Below, piece after piece: positions 1-7,486 of a stretch of DNA of 27,269 nt. The stretch lies in IMG/VR virus record IMGVR_UViG_3300037963_000897, positions 1-27,269 of that record, one strand, 5' to 3'. The stretch's first letter is position 1. Each line of letters begins with the position of its first letter. This stretch comes from a virus. The notes under the pieces were generated by a model. It was not told where the DNA came from. It searched no databases and worked only from the letters and a program-made list of their open reading frames with translations. The position numbers and the translations under genes are program-made.

Positions 1-153
1 AGCGAAACGAATGTAAATGCATCTAATGATTTAGTAATTCCTAAGAACACATTAACCTCAATGATAGTTCCAAGAGGGTTAGGCAATACAATTTATTTTA
101 ATTATAACTCAACCTCAACAACAACTGGAGCAGTTAGGATAGTAGAATGTTAA
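1..153 (+). CDS. C-terminal end of a structural protein (partial)
   Basis: The window opens inside a reading frame that runs to a TAA at 151-153, giving the last 50 residues of a protein that starts upstream. The segment is rich in Asn, Thr, Ser and Val, ends in VRIVEC, and looks like beta-structure with no recognisable motif. Its stop overlaps the start of the large fibre gene (ATG at 147), so the two are probably translationally coupled. By position and composition it is likely a virion protein, perhaps a fibre or decoration component. The family cannot be named from 50 residues. Confidence 0.6.
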   Translation, partial: SETNVNASNDLVIPKNTLTSMIVPRGLGNTIYFNYNSTSTTTGAVRIVEC

Positions 154-3100
154 AAGGAATGGTAAGCAGTATATCTGCTGGGTTATCAAGCGGTGGAACA
201 GTTGAAGGTGATATAACAATCACAGAAGATTTAGTTGTTCAGGGCGATTTAAAAGTAGAAGGTGGAGGCTCGTTCGCTTTTGATGAAATAATCGAAGGCA
301 CTCAAGTAATAGAGAAAACAGATACTGAAGCGTTTCTAGTAAGAAAAGCATCAGATGGTGGAGATATTTTTGTTGTAGACACGACAAATGGTCAAGTAAA
401 AGTCAATGTTGCCGATACAAATGGAAGAGGTTTGTTAGTTGGTAGTAATGCGAGTGTAGTATGGGATAATCCTGAATTAAAATTTAATGTAGGTAGTGGT
501 CAAAAACATCGCTTTGATGTTAATGGTAGTACAAAATTACTTATTGATGCTAGTACAATTAGTGGTTCTGCTAATTTTACTACAACTGGATGGGCAAAGG
601 CATCATATTTTACTAACTCAACTATTAATAACAATACAGTAATTAGAGGTAACAATACTGGTGTAGATATAGATATACAAGATTCAAGTGGTAGTTCGAT
701 TGCCTTTTTTGAGGCATCAAATAAGAGGCTGGGGCTTGGAACTACATCTCCTAGTAGTCATTTAGATTTGGTTCATAGTGATACTACTACTCCATCAATA
801 AATTTAACTCGAACTGTTATTGGGAATACTTCTTATACAAATAGAGCAGTTCTTTTTGATATAAATAAAACTAGCACAATGGACTCAGGTGCAACACTTA
901 ATTATGATGCTATGCATATTGACTTTGATGATTCAGGTGCAGATAACGCTGCATCTACTGTTAATTTAACAGGATTAAAAGTTGATGTTAATTCAGACGA
1001 TGCCACAGGAACTACAAAAAATGTAGGATTAAATGTTTCTGTTGGTGGTGCAGATACTAATTATGCAGCTTTATTTGATGGAGGATATGTTGGTATTGGT
1101 GGTGACCCTACTACTACTTTAGATGTAAATGATAATGGCGTTCAGTTAGTTGGTAACCTTAATTATACTATATTAGCTAGGCATAGTAGTATGTCAAGAG
1201 GAGTAGTTTTAGGACACGATGGTGGGGCTGCCGCTGGTTTTATATCAGCTTATGGGGCTTCAAATGATTTAATTTTTGCCACTCATAATGGAACTGCCTA
1301 TGGTGAGCGTATGAGATTAGACCACGATGGTCGGCTTGGTATCGGAACAACCTCGCCTAGTGCAAATTTACACATTAAGGATGCATCTTCTTATACTCAA
1401 CTTAAAATAGAATCAGGTAGTGTTGATCAGCAAACTTATCTTACAATGGAAGCAGATAGACCAGCTGAAAATGATATAATAGCAAATATTCAATTTACAT
1501 CTGCTGGTAGTCTTGCAGGTGATATTAAATATTTTAGAGGAAGTTCAGACGCTAAAGGTTCTTTCAAATTTGGAACTGGCTCTAGTGGAGGAACAAGATT
1601 CGTACTTGATGACGACTCTCGCATTAGTCTATCTAATAATGATAGTGGTACAAGTAATACAGTATTTGGGAAAAGCATAGGAGATATAGATGCTGGTTCA
1701 AATTACAATGTTTTTATAGGAGAAGAAGTTGCTAGTGATAATACATTGTCCGATGCTACTAACAATGTCGTAATTGGGTATCAAGCTGGTGAAGATTTAA
1801 CAACTGCTGATAATTGTGTATTTATTGGATACCAAGCAGGTCAACGGCATAGTCAAAGTAGTGGATGCACAGCAGTCGGTTATAGGGCTTTCTATAGTAC
1901 TGGAGGTCTTGATAATTGGGGTAATACATTTTTTGGTTTTGGAGCAGCATCTGGTAATTGGACAACATCAGCATCTAATGGGAATGTAGGTGTTGGATAT
2001 CAAGTATTAAATGGTGCAATGAATGATGCAGATTACAATGTTGCAGTCGGGTATCACGCTGGTCATAGTATGACACAAGGAGATTACAACTCTCTACTGG
2101 GTTGGAAAGCTGGAGTAAGTCTAACTTCAGGGGGAAATAATGTAGCTATTGGGAATGGTGCATTATTATCAAACAGTACTGGATTTCAAAATGTTGCTGT
2201 TGGTGGTGATGCTTTATCTCATACAACTAGTGATAGTAATACTGCCGTTGGGGAAAAAGCAGGTAATCGAAATACAAGTGGAACATTCAATACTGCTGTT
2301 GGTAGAGCAACATTTTTTTATAATCAAACTGGCACTGGTAATACTGCAATAGGATACCAAGCACAACATGGTGTAAGTGATAATTCACATTCTAATAATA
2401 CATCTCTTGGTTATAGGTCAATGTTTGGGGTTACTACTGGAGGTGAAAATGTTGCAGTAGGAGTTAATAGTCTTTTAGATATAACAACTGGTAATTACAA
2501 TTCTATGGTGGGATTAGGCGCAGGTGAAAATAGCACAGATGGAAGTTATAATACTGCTGTCGGATATTACGCAATGCGTGGAGATGCCTCTAGTGGATTA
2601 ACTGGAGGTGGAATAAATGTAGCATTGGGTTATAAAGCATTGTATGCAATAACTACGGCTAGTAATTGTATTGCTATTGGTGGTAATGCCTTAGAGGATT
2701 TAACTACTGGAGACTCAAATATAGCTATTGGTAGAAATGCATTAAGTACGGCTGCTAGTGGAGAAAATCACAATATTGCAATAGGTCGTGATTCCATGCT
2801 TGATTCTAACAATAGTAATAACGATTATAATGTTGCTATTGGCGGAAACACTTTAAAAGGCGGAACATATACTGTTGCTTCAAATGTAGCTATTGGTTAT
2901 GGAGTGATGAGCGATGTTAATGGAACTAATACAGGAGGTACTTACAATACAGCCATAGGCTATAATACTATGAATGGCACTTGGACAACAGCCTCATCTA
3001 ACTATAATACTGCTGTTGGCTCACAATCTATGCAAGGTGCTATGAATGGTGCTACGGATAATACTGCATTAGGTTATGACTCTTTAAAAGCTTTAACAGA

Positions 3101-4631
3101 AGGCGATAAAAACACAGCTATTGGTAAAGGAAGTTTAGATAGTTTAACGACTGGCTCTCAAAATACTGCATTAGGAAGAACATCATTACCAGCTCTAACA
3201 ACTGGTGGTAATAATGTTGGGCTTGGAATGGATGCAGGATTACTAACAACTGAAGGTAATCACAATATTTTTATTGGAACAGAATCAGGAGCAAATAACA
3301 CGACTGGTGATGAGTTAATATGTATTGGATATCGTGCTGGTTATGCTATAAATCACGCTAGTAATGCAGATGGAACAATCTCAATCGGTTATGAAGCAAA
3401 TAAGGCATTAACCTCGGGAGCAAATCAAATTTCGATAGGATACCAAGCAGGAAAAGCTTTAACTACCGCTGGAAATTCAACTTTTATAGGATACCAAGCA
3501 GGTTTAACACATACTGGAGCAAACAATGTTGCGATAGGAGACAGAGCTTTTTATAATACAGATGCAGATGCTAATTCTTTAGCCTCTACTAAGAATGTCG
3601 CAATAGGCAATTTAGCAATGGGTGGAGCAATAAATAATACAGTAACTGGAGCAGTCGCTATTGGTTATTATGCTTTAGGTACTGCTACTTGTGGAACATC
3701 TGCAAGTTATGGAGTTTATATTGGTCATCATGCTAATAAAAATAATGGTGGTGGACAAAATATAGCTATTGGTGGAAATTCATTAGAGGATGCTGATGGA
3801 ACAGAGACTGGAAATGTTGCTATTGGTGTTTCTTGTATGGATAATGTAAACAATGATGGTTCTGATTTTAATACAGTTATAGGAAATTATGCTGTTAGAG
3901 GTGGAACTGGAGTTTATACAGAAAATACTGCAGTAGGATATGAAGTTCACAAAGGTATAGGCAATCAGGATGTTTCAAGAGAGGTAGCGATTGGAGATGG
4001 AGCAGGAGGAGGAACTATTGCTGGAAGTTGTATTGGGAATGTTGCTATTGGATTTAGTGCATTAAACGCAAATAATAGGGATGGTAATTATAATGTTGCC
4101 ATTGGGCAGTTTGCAGGAAATAGCATAACAACTGGGGGCAATAATATCTGTATTGGTGTTGATGCCGATCCATCTGCCGCTGATGCAACTAATCAAATAG
4201 TTATAGGTTCATCAACAACTGGATTAGGCGATAATTATGCAGTTATTGGAAATGCTAATGTAACAAGACTATATGTTGCTAGTGATGGAGCTGGTGTTTT
4301 ATACGCCGATGGAACAATTCAGAGTTCAGATAAAAGATTAAAAGAAAATATTGAAGATACCGATTTAGGATTGGACTTTATAAATAAGCTAAGACCAGTT
4401 AAATATAATTACATCAAAGATAAACATGATGGAAAAACAAAATATGGTATTATCGCTCAAGAAGTACAAGAAGTATTAAAAGAAAGCAATAATGAAGATT
4501 TTGCTGGTATTAAAGATAGTGATGAATATTTAGGAGCTGACTATGTACAATTTGTTGCACCATTAATTAAAGCAGTTCAAGAGCTATCTGCTGAAGTAAA
4601 ATTGCTCAAACAACAATTAAAGGACAAATAA
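147..4631 (+). CDS. Large tail/receptor fibre with YadA-like head repeats and S74 intramolecular chaperone
   Basis: A 1494-residue host-attachment fibre. Residues about 15-45 form a bactofilin-like beta repeat (GTVEGDITI, LVVQGDLKV). Around 193-200 and 400-410 are the GxGTTSP motifs common in phage fibres. From about 500 to 1355 there is a long array of short repeats built on N-x-A-(I/V)-G-Y-x-A, the left-handed trimeric roll seen in YadA-type adhesin heads, which predicts a long trimeric stalk. The last 100 residues are a Peptidase_S74 domain with the motif SDKRLKENI: Ser1394-Asp1395 is the predicted self-cleavage bond and Lys1399 the assisting lysine. In the family this domain folds the trimer and then cuts itself off. 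A C-terminal coiled coil follows (LIKAVQELSAEVKLLKQQL). The binding target is unknown. Confidence 0.88.
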   Translation: MLKGMVSSISAGLSSGGTVEGDITITEDLVVQGDLKVEGGGSFAFDEIIEGTQVIEKTDTEAFLVRKASDGGDIFVVDTTNGQVKVNVADTNGRGLLVGSNASVVWDNPELKFNVGSGQKHRFDVNGSTKLLIDASTISGSANFTTTGWAKASYFTNSTINNNTVIRGNNTGVDIDIQDSSGSSIAFFEASNKRLGLGTTSPSSHLDLVHSDTTTPSINLTRTVIGNTSYTNRAVLFDINKTSTMDSGATLNYDAMHIDFDDSGADNAASTVNLTGLKVDVNSDDATGTTKNVGLNVSVGGADTNYAALFDGGYVGIGGDPTTTLDVNDNGVQLVGNLNYTILARHSSMSRGVVLGHDGGAAAGFISAYGASNDLIFATHNGTAYGERMRLDHDGRLGIGTTSPSANLHIKDASSYTQLKIESGSVDQQTYLTMEADRPAENDIIANIQFTSAGSLAGDIKYFRGSSDAKGSFKFGTGSSGGTRFVLDDDSRISLSNNDSGTSNTVFGKSIGDIDAGSNYNVFIGEEVASDNTLSDATNNVVIGYQAGEDLTTADNCVFIGYQAGQRHSQSSGCTAVGYRAFYSTGGLDNWGNTFFGFGAASGNWTTSASNGNVGVGYQVLNGAMNDADYNVAVGYHAGHSMTQGDYNSLLGWKAGVSLTSGGNNVAIGNGALLSNSTGFQNVAVGGDALSHTTSDSNTAVGEKAGNRNTSGTFNTAVGRATFFYNQTGTGNTAIGYQAQHGVSDNSHSNNTSLGYRSMFGVTTGGENVAVGVNSLLDITTGNYNSMVGLGAGENSTDGSYNTAVGYYAMRGDASSGLTGGGINVALGYKALYAITTASNCIAIGGNALEDLTTGDSNIAIGRNALSTAASGENHNIAIGRDSMLDSNNSNNDYNVAIGGNTLKGGTYTVASNVAIGYGVMSDVNGTNTGGTYNTAIGYNTMNGTWTTASSNYNTAVGSQSMQGAMNGATDNTALGYDSLKALTEGDKNTAIGKGSLDSLTTGSQNTALGRTSLPALTTGGNNVGLGMDAGLLTTEGNHNIFIGTESGANNTTGDELICIGYRAGYAINHASNADGTISIGYEANKALTSGANQISIGYQAGKALTTAGNSTFIGYQAGLTHTGANNVAIGDRAFYNTDADANSLASTKNVAIGNLAMGGAINNTVTGAVAIGYYALGTATCGTSASYGVYIGHHANKNNGGGQNIAIGGNSLEDADGTETGNVAIGVSCMDNVNNDGSDFNTVIGNYAVRGGTGVYTENTAVGYEVHKGIGNQDVSREVAIGDGAGGGTIAGSCIGNVAIGFSALNANNRDGNYNVAIGQFAGNSITTGGNNICIGVDADPSAADATNQIVIGSSTTGLGDNYAVIGNANVTRLYVASDGAGVLYADGTIQSSDKRLKENIEDTDLGLDFINKLRPVKYNYIKDKHDGKTKYGIIAQEVQEVLKESNNEDFAGIKDSDEYLGADYVQFVAPLIKAVQELSAEVKLLKQQLKDK

Positions 4632-4954
4632 TGAAAAACTATAAAGCAATGAAGTCTGCTAAAAGCTGGTCTGTAAAGAAAGCTAAAGTTGTTGACTCTC
4701 CAGCAGTTTCTGAAGTCAAAGATGACGATGGAAATGTTATAAGAGAAGCACAAGCTGAAAAATCTCACGAAGAATTACAGCTAGTTAAAAAGCAGTTTGA
4801 CCCAAATAGTGGTAAAGCACTAGATGATTCAGTTGAATCTTGTGATTTAAATAATCTTGCTTATGATATTAAGCGCATTAAGGACGATATATCAAGATTA
4901 CAAGATGAACAAGCTGATCTGGAGCAACTAGAAAAAGACCTAAAAGCACTTTAA
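4631..4954 (+). CDS. Small coiled-coil protein downstream of the fibre
   Basis: 107 residues, unrecognised. The N-terminal third is basic (Lys-rich), the middle acidic, and the C-terminal 35 residues form a heptad-rich coiled coil (IKRIKDDISRLQDEQADLE). Its ATG overlaps the fibre stop (TAATG), so translation is coupled to the fibre. Small proteins in this position are often fibre assembly chaperones or fibre-associated virion proteins; here that rests on position only. There is no membrane segment or signal peptide. Confidence 0.6.
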   Translation: MKNYKAMKSAKSWSVKKAKVVDSPAVSEVKDDDGNVIREAQAEKSHEELQLVKKQFDPNSGKALDDSVESCDLNNLAYDIKRIKDDISRLQDEQADLEQLEKDLKAL

Positions 4955-4977
4955 ACAATAACCCATAGGAGATACTA

Positions 4978-5208
4978 ATGGCTAAAGAACAAAAAAAAGA
5001 GCCTCAAAAGTTAACTCTATTTGATAAAGAATATCTAATGGATGACCTAACGGATGAGCAAAAAGTTATGCTAAATCATATTTCTGACTTAGAGAATAAA
5101 ATGAATAGCATGGCATTTAACCTTGACCAACTAGCAGTTGGGAAAGAGTCTTTTATCAATAAGTTGAAAGATTCATTGGAATCTAAAAACGAGGTAGAAG
5201 AAAAATAA
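4978..5208 (+). CDS. Small helical protein, DUF6447-like
   Basis: 76 residues preceded by a clear ribosome binding site (AGGAG, 4967-4971). The pattern LTLFDKEYLMDDLTDEQKVM followed by a long helix ending in a Lys/Glu tail resembles the small DUF6447 proteins common in marine phages: a short beta hairpin, a DLTDE turn, then a coiled coil. No enzymatic motif is visible and no function is established. The family match is from memory of the pattern and needs a profile search. Confidence 0.6.
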   Translation: MAKEQKKEPQKLTLFDKEYLMDDLTDEQKVMLNHISDLENKMNSMAFNLDQLAVGKESFINKLKDSLESKNEVEEK

Positions 5209-5210
5209 TA

Positions 5211-5480
5211 ATGCTTGTTCGTAAATGTGCAGAAGGTAAAAAAGTGTATATCTTTAAACCAAAAACAAAAGAAAACTCAACATATAAAATTAATGATGAA
5301 ACTATTTCTTTTGATGCACAGAACAAGTCATATATTGTAGTAAGTGATGGGGCAGTAATTAAAAGAACTAATTCTTTTGTTACTGCTCAATCCTCATTTC
5401 TTGAAAAAGCTGGGGATAAAATAAAAGAATTAAAAATTGGAAAACACATTTTGAAAGATGGAATAGCAACAGAGGTTTAA
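5211..5480 (+). CDS. Hypothetical protein, 89 aa
   Basis: Not recognised. It starts 2 bases after the preceding stop and its TAA overlaps the next ATG (TAATG). The protein is basic and looks mainly beta-structured (alternating hydrophobics such as KVYIFKP and SYIVVSDGAVI) with a short C-terminal helix. There is no transmembrane segment and only one Cys, so a metal site is unlikely. It sits between the fibre accessory genes and the lysis region; a small virion protein is possible. Confidence 0.55.
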   Translation: MLVRKCAEGKKVYIFKPKTKENSTYKINDETISFDAQNKSYIVVSDGAVIKRTNSFVTAQSSFLEKAGDKIKELKIGKHILKDGIATEV

Positions 5481-5803
5481 TGAGTGAAAAACCTAAGACA
5501 GCAAGGAGTTATCGAGCAACTGTCGTTGGTGACAATACTGTCGTTAGCATTAATCTTAAATGGGCTGGGCAGGTGCTTATACTTGTCGCTGGACTTGTTT
5601 ATTCGTACTTACAAATTGAAAACAGAATTGGAGAACTTGAGCGAAGAGTGGAACTTGCTGATACCGAAATTGAAGAGCTTGTCAATAAACATATAGCAGA
5701 AGAAGAAGCAAAGATTTCAAAAATGGAACAAGAAATAGAATGGTACTCAAAAGAATTAAATTTAAACCCTCTAAGTTGGGGAAGGAAAAAAAGGAAAAAA
5801 TAA
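5480..5803 (+). CDS. Single-pass membrane protein with coiled coil (holin- or spanin-like candidate)
   Basis: 107 residues. A cytoplasmic-looking N-terminus is followed by one membrane segment at about residues 28-45 (WAGQVLILVAGLVYSYL), then a charged coiled coil (about 47-92, ENRIGELERRVELADTEIEE) and a very basic tail (GRKKRKK). It is the first of a series of short proteins with the same layout just upstream of the endolysin, which suggests a lysis role such as holin, antiholin or inner-membrane spanin subunit. No lipobox partner was found. The gene ends in A-rich runs that could allow slippage into the overlapping -1 frame. Confidence 0.6.
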   Translation: MSEKPKTARSYRATVVGDNTVVSINLKWAGQVLILVAGLVYSYLQIENRIGELERRVELADTEIEELVNKHIAEEEAKISKMEQEIEWYSKELNLNPLSWGRKKRKK

Positions 5804-5898
5804 AACTATTTAAATGGTGGCAGGAAGATATGAAAATAGAATTAGATCACATTGAACATAACTACTTTATTAACAAAGAGTTACGAAGAGTTAAATAA
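5740..5898 (+). CDS. Small basic ORF overlapping the upstream gene
   Basis: A 52-codon frame starting at ATG 5740 inside the previous gene, in its -1 frame. It encodes a Lys-rich peptide that continues past the upstream stop (LFKWWQEDMKIELDHIEHN). The TAA at 5896-5898 overlaps the next ATG, the same coupling used by neighbouring real genes, and the frame fills an otherwise empty stretch. An internal ATG at 5830 would give a 22-residue product. No family is recognised. It is either a small gene or a C-terminal extension of the upstream membrane protein made by frameshifting. Confidence 0.35.
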   Translation: MVLKRIKFKPSKLGKEKKEKIKLFKWWQEDMKIELDHIEHNYFINKELRRVK

Positions 5899-5999
5899 TG
5901 CCAGTTTTTCCTTTTAGATGTATAGGTTGTAGTAAACCAATTAAAACATTTAGTGGTTATTGCGAAAAATGTAAAAAAGAAAAGGATGAAGAAGAATGA
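5898..5999 (+). CDS. 33-aa zinc-ribbon miniprotein
   Basis: A very short gene joined to its neighbours by a TAATG overlap upstream and an ATGA overlap downstream. It encodes two CxxC knuckles (Cys8-x2-Cys11 and Cys22-x2-Cys25) followed by an acidic Lys/Glu tail. Four cysteines in 33 residues at zinc-ribbon spacing strongly suggest a folded metal-binding peptide, not chance. Its function is unknown. A similar 35-residue CxxC/CxxC peptide occurs at 25821. Confidence 0.6.
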   Translation: MPVFPFRCIGCSKPIKTFSGYCEKCKKEKDEEE

Positions 6000-6289
6000 C
6001 TGAACTAGCAGATTTATATTTGCAACTAGGCAGCGCAGGATTTATTGCACTTTTATTTGGGTTTATGATATATAACCTTATACAAAGTCAAAAAGAACAA
6101 TCAGACGACTTAGAAGAAATAAAACAAAGTATTAGAAAAATGGAATCAGTTTTAGATAATAATCAAAATATATCAGTTAAGTTAATTGATAGAATTAATT
6201 CTAGCGATAAAGACAGAGAAATTTTTTGGCGCGAATTATCTGACGATTTAGCATTTATTAAAGGTAGAATTAATGGAGGTTCTAAATGA
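5996..6289 (+). CDS. Small membrane protein, BhlA/UviB holin-like candidate
   Basis: 97 residues. One hydrophobic helix at about residues 10-29 (LGSAGFIALLFGFMIYNLI) is followed by a long charged coiled coil (about 30-90). This N-in short-helix plus amphipathic-tail plan matches the BhlA/UviB-type holin-like proteins of phages and bacteriocin regions. It is second in the series of single-pass proteins leading to the endolysin. The call rests on topology and place, as no diagnostic motif exists for holins. Confidence 0.55.
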   Translation: MTELADLYLQLGSAGFIALLFGFMIYNLIQSQKEQSDDLEEIKQSIRKMESVLDNNQNISVKLIDRINSSDKDREIFWRELSDDLAFIKGRINGGSK

Positions 6290-6567
6290 ACCCTGATAAA
6301 CCAATATCAGATAATAGCAGCTTAAGTATATCGCTGCCTATGATTATACAAGCAGTAACATTTGTTGTAATGTTAGTATGGGGTTATAGTCAATTAAATG
6401 CTCGTATATCTTTTTTAGAATATCAAGTAGCTATGAATGAAGAACATATTATAGATATAGAAGAAGACGCTGAAGCAAATCAAGACGCAGAAATACCTGC
6501 GGACATAAAACAAAATCAAAGAATTGAATATCTTGAGCGCGAAGTAGAAAGATTGCGAGATAAATGA
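6286..6567 (+). CDS. Small membrane protein with coiled coil
   Basis: 93 residues. A Ser-rich N-terminus is followed by one membrane helix (about 17-37, PMIIQAVTFVVMLVWGYSQL) and an acidic helical tail ending in a short coiled coil (IEYLEREVERLRDK). The layout is much like the protein at 5480 (membrane segment, then an N-R-I-x-x-L-E-like turn into the coil), so the two may be diverged paralogues. ATGA overlaps link it to both neighbours. It is probably part of the lysis or membrane module; a specific role cannot be assigned. Confidence 0.58.
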   Translation: MNPDKPISDNSSLSISLPMIIQAVTFVVMLVWGYSQLNARISFLEYQVAMNEEHIIDIEEDAEANQDAEIPADIKQNQRIEYLEREVERLRDK

Positions 6568-6800
6568 AATTAAATACAAACATATCAGTTGAAAACATAA
6601 TAACTATAATGACTCTTATTTGCTCCATAGTGTTAGCTTTTGGTTTTATGCAATACGATGTTAAGGCTATACAAAAAGAGCTCGATTTTAAAGCAAATAA
6701 GCGCGATATAATAGCTGATAGGCAATTAATAGCATATAAACTAGATGTTATAATGCAAGATATTGAAGAAATTAAACTAACTTTAAAAGAAAGGAAATAA
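6564..6800 (+). CDS. Small membrane protein with helical tail
   Basis: 78 residues. One membrane segment at about residues 10-30 (NIITIMTLICSIVLAFGFM) precedes a charged helix (KAIQKELDFKANKRDIIAD). It is fourth in the run of one-helix proteins before the endolysin and overlaps its upstream neighbour by four bases. Size and topology fit a holin, antiholin or other small inner-membrane protein. The family was not recognised. Confidence 0.55.
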   Translation: MKLNTNISVENIITIMTLICSIVLAFGFMQYDVKAIQKELDFKANKRDIIADRQLIAYKLDVIMQDIEEIKLTLKERK

Positions 6801-6801
6801 A

Positions 6802-7035
6802 ATGGAGTGGATGAATTGGTCTAATTTCGCTTACTTAATGATAATAATATTAGGAGCTGTAGGTACTATGGTTGCTACAAAATATAGAATTATTATTAAA
6901 GAAATGAAAGAGGTTGCAGCTAAATATCACGAAGCTGCAAAAGATGGTAAAATTACAAAAGAAGAACAACAGGCTATTGCAAAAGAGTGTATGGACGTGT
7001 TAATGGCCACAGTAAAATTGGTTTGGAAGTTTTAA
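6802..7035 (+). CDS. Putative holin
   Basis: 77 residues, directly abutting the endolysin gene. A membrane helix spans about residues 8-27 (FAYLMIIILGAVGTMVATKY); a second amphipathic, weakly hydrophobic helix lies at the C-terminus (MDVLMATVKLVWKF) after a stretch resembling an EF-hand-like loop (DGKITKEEQQAI). Its position immediately before the endolysin makes it the best holin candidate of the five small membrane proteins here, but the assignment is by context. Confidence 0.55.
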   Translation: MEWMNWSNFAYLMIIILGAVGTMVATKYRIIIKEMKEVAAKYHEAAKDGKITKEEQQAIAKECMDVLMATVKLVWKF

Positions 7036-7470
7036 GTGCCTAAACTTGGTAAAAGAAGCATGAAAAGGTTGGAGGGTGTTGATCCTAGACTTGTATCTGT
7101 ATTACAAAAAGTGGTTAAGTATTACGATATTACAGTCATAGAGGGTTTGCGCACACAAGAAAGACAAAATGAATTACTTAAGGTTGGCAAATCAAAAACT
7201 AAGTTTGGAAAACATGTTCTTGGTAAGGCTGTGGACATTGCACCATATAATTTCCAAACCAAAAAAATAGACTGGGAAAATAGAGATGACTGGCATTATC
7301 TAGGAGGGTTTGTTTTAGGTGTTGCTGCTATGATGGGTGTAAATCTTAGATGGGGAGGTGACTGGTCATCACCTAGTCTTGATAAAAAAGTTATGATGGG
7401 TAAAGAAGTTAGAACTACATCTGATAATTCTTTTGACGATTTATTGCATTATGAGATTGTAGATGATTAA
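7036..7470 (+). CDS. Endolysin, peptidase M15 (L-alanyl-D-glutamate / D,D-peptidase type)
   Basis: 144 residues starting at GTG 7036, with GGAAG eight bases upstream and no gap from the putative holin. The M15 zinc site is intact: His60 and Asp67 in the GKHVLGKAVDI motif, and Asp135/His138 in FDDLLHYEI (catalytic acid and third ligand). The conserved GLRTQERQNEL helix (about 37-47) and the WGGDW strand are present. Family members cut peptide bonds in peptidoglycan stem peptides, and many phages use them for host lysis. There is no signal peptide, so export through a holin is expected. A free-standing tail-associated peptidase is less likely given the gene context. Confidence 0.82.
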   Translation: MPKLGKRSMKRLEGVDPRLVSVLQKVVKYYDITVIEGLRTQERQNELLKVGKSKTKFGKHVLGKAVDIAPYNFQTKKIDWENRDDWHYLGGFVLGVAAMMGVNLRWGGDWSSPSLDKKVMMGKEVRTTSDNSFDDLLHYEIVDD

Positions 7471-7486
7471 AAATGAGGAGTTATAA

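Noticed and set aside
1650-4230. Regularly spaced short repeats as a CRISPR array
   Set aside because: The repeats are in-frame protein repeats (N-x-A-I-G-Y) with variable DNA, inside one long reading frame.
5484-5696. Embedded ORF in the +1 frame of the 5480 gene, as in Rz/Rz1 spanin pairs
   Set aside because: It starts at GTG with no separate ribosome binding site and lacks a lipobox (LGRC does not fit), so it is most likely a shadow frame.
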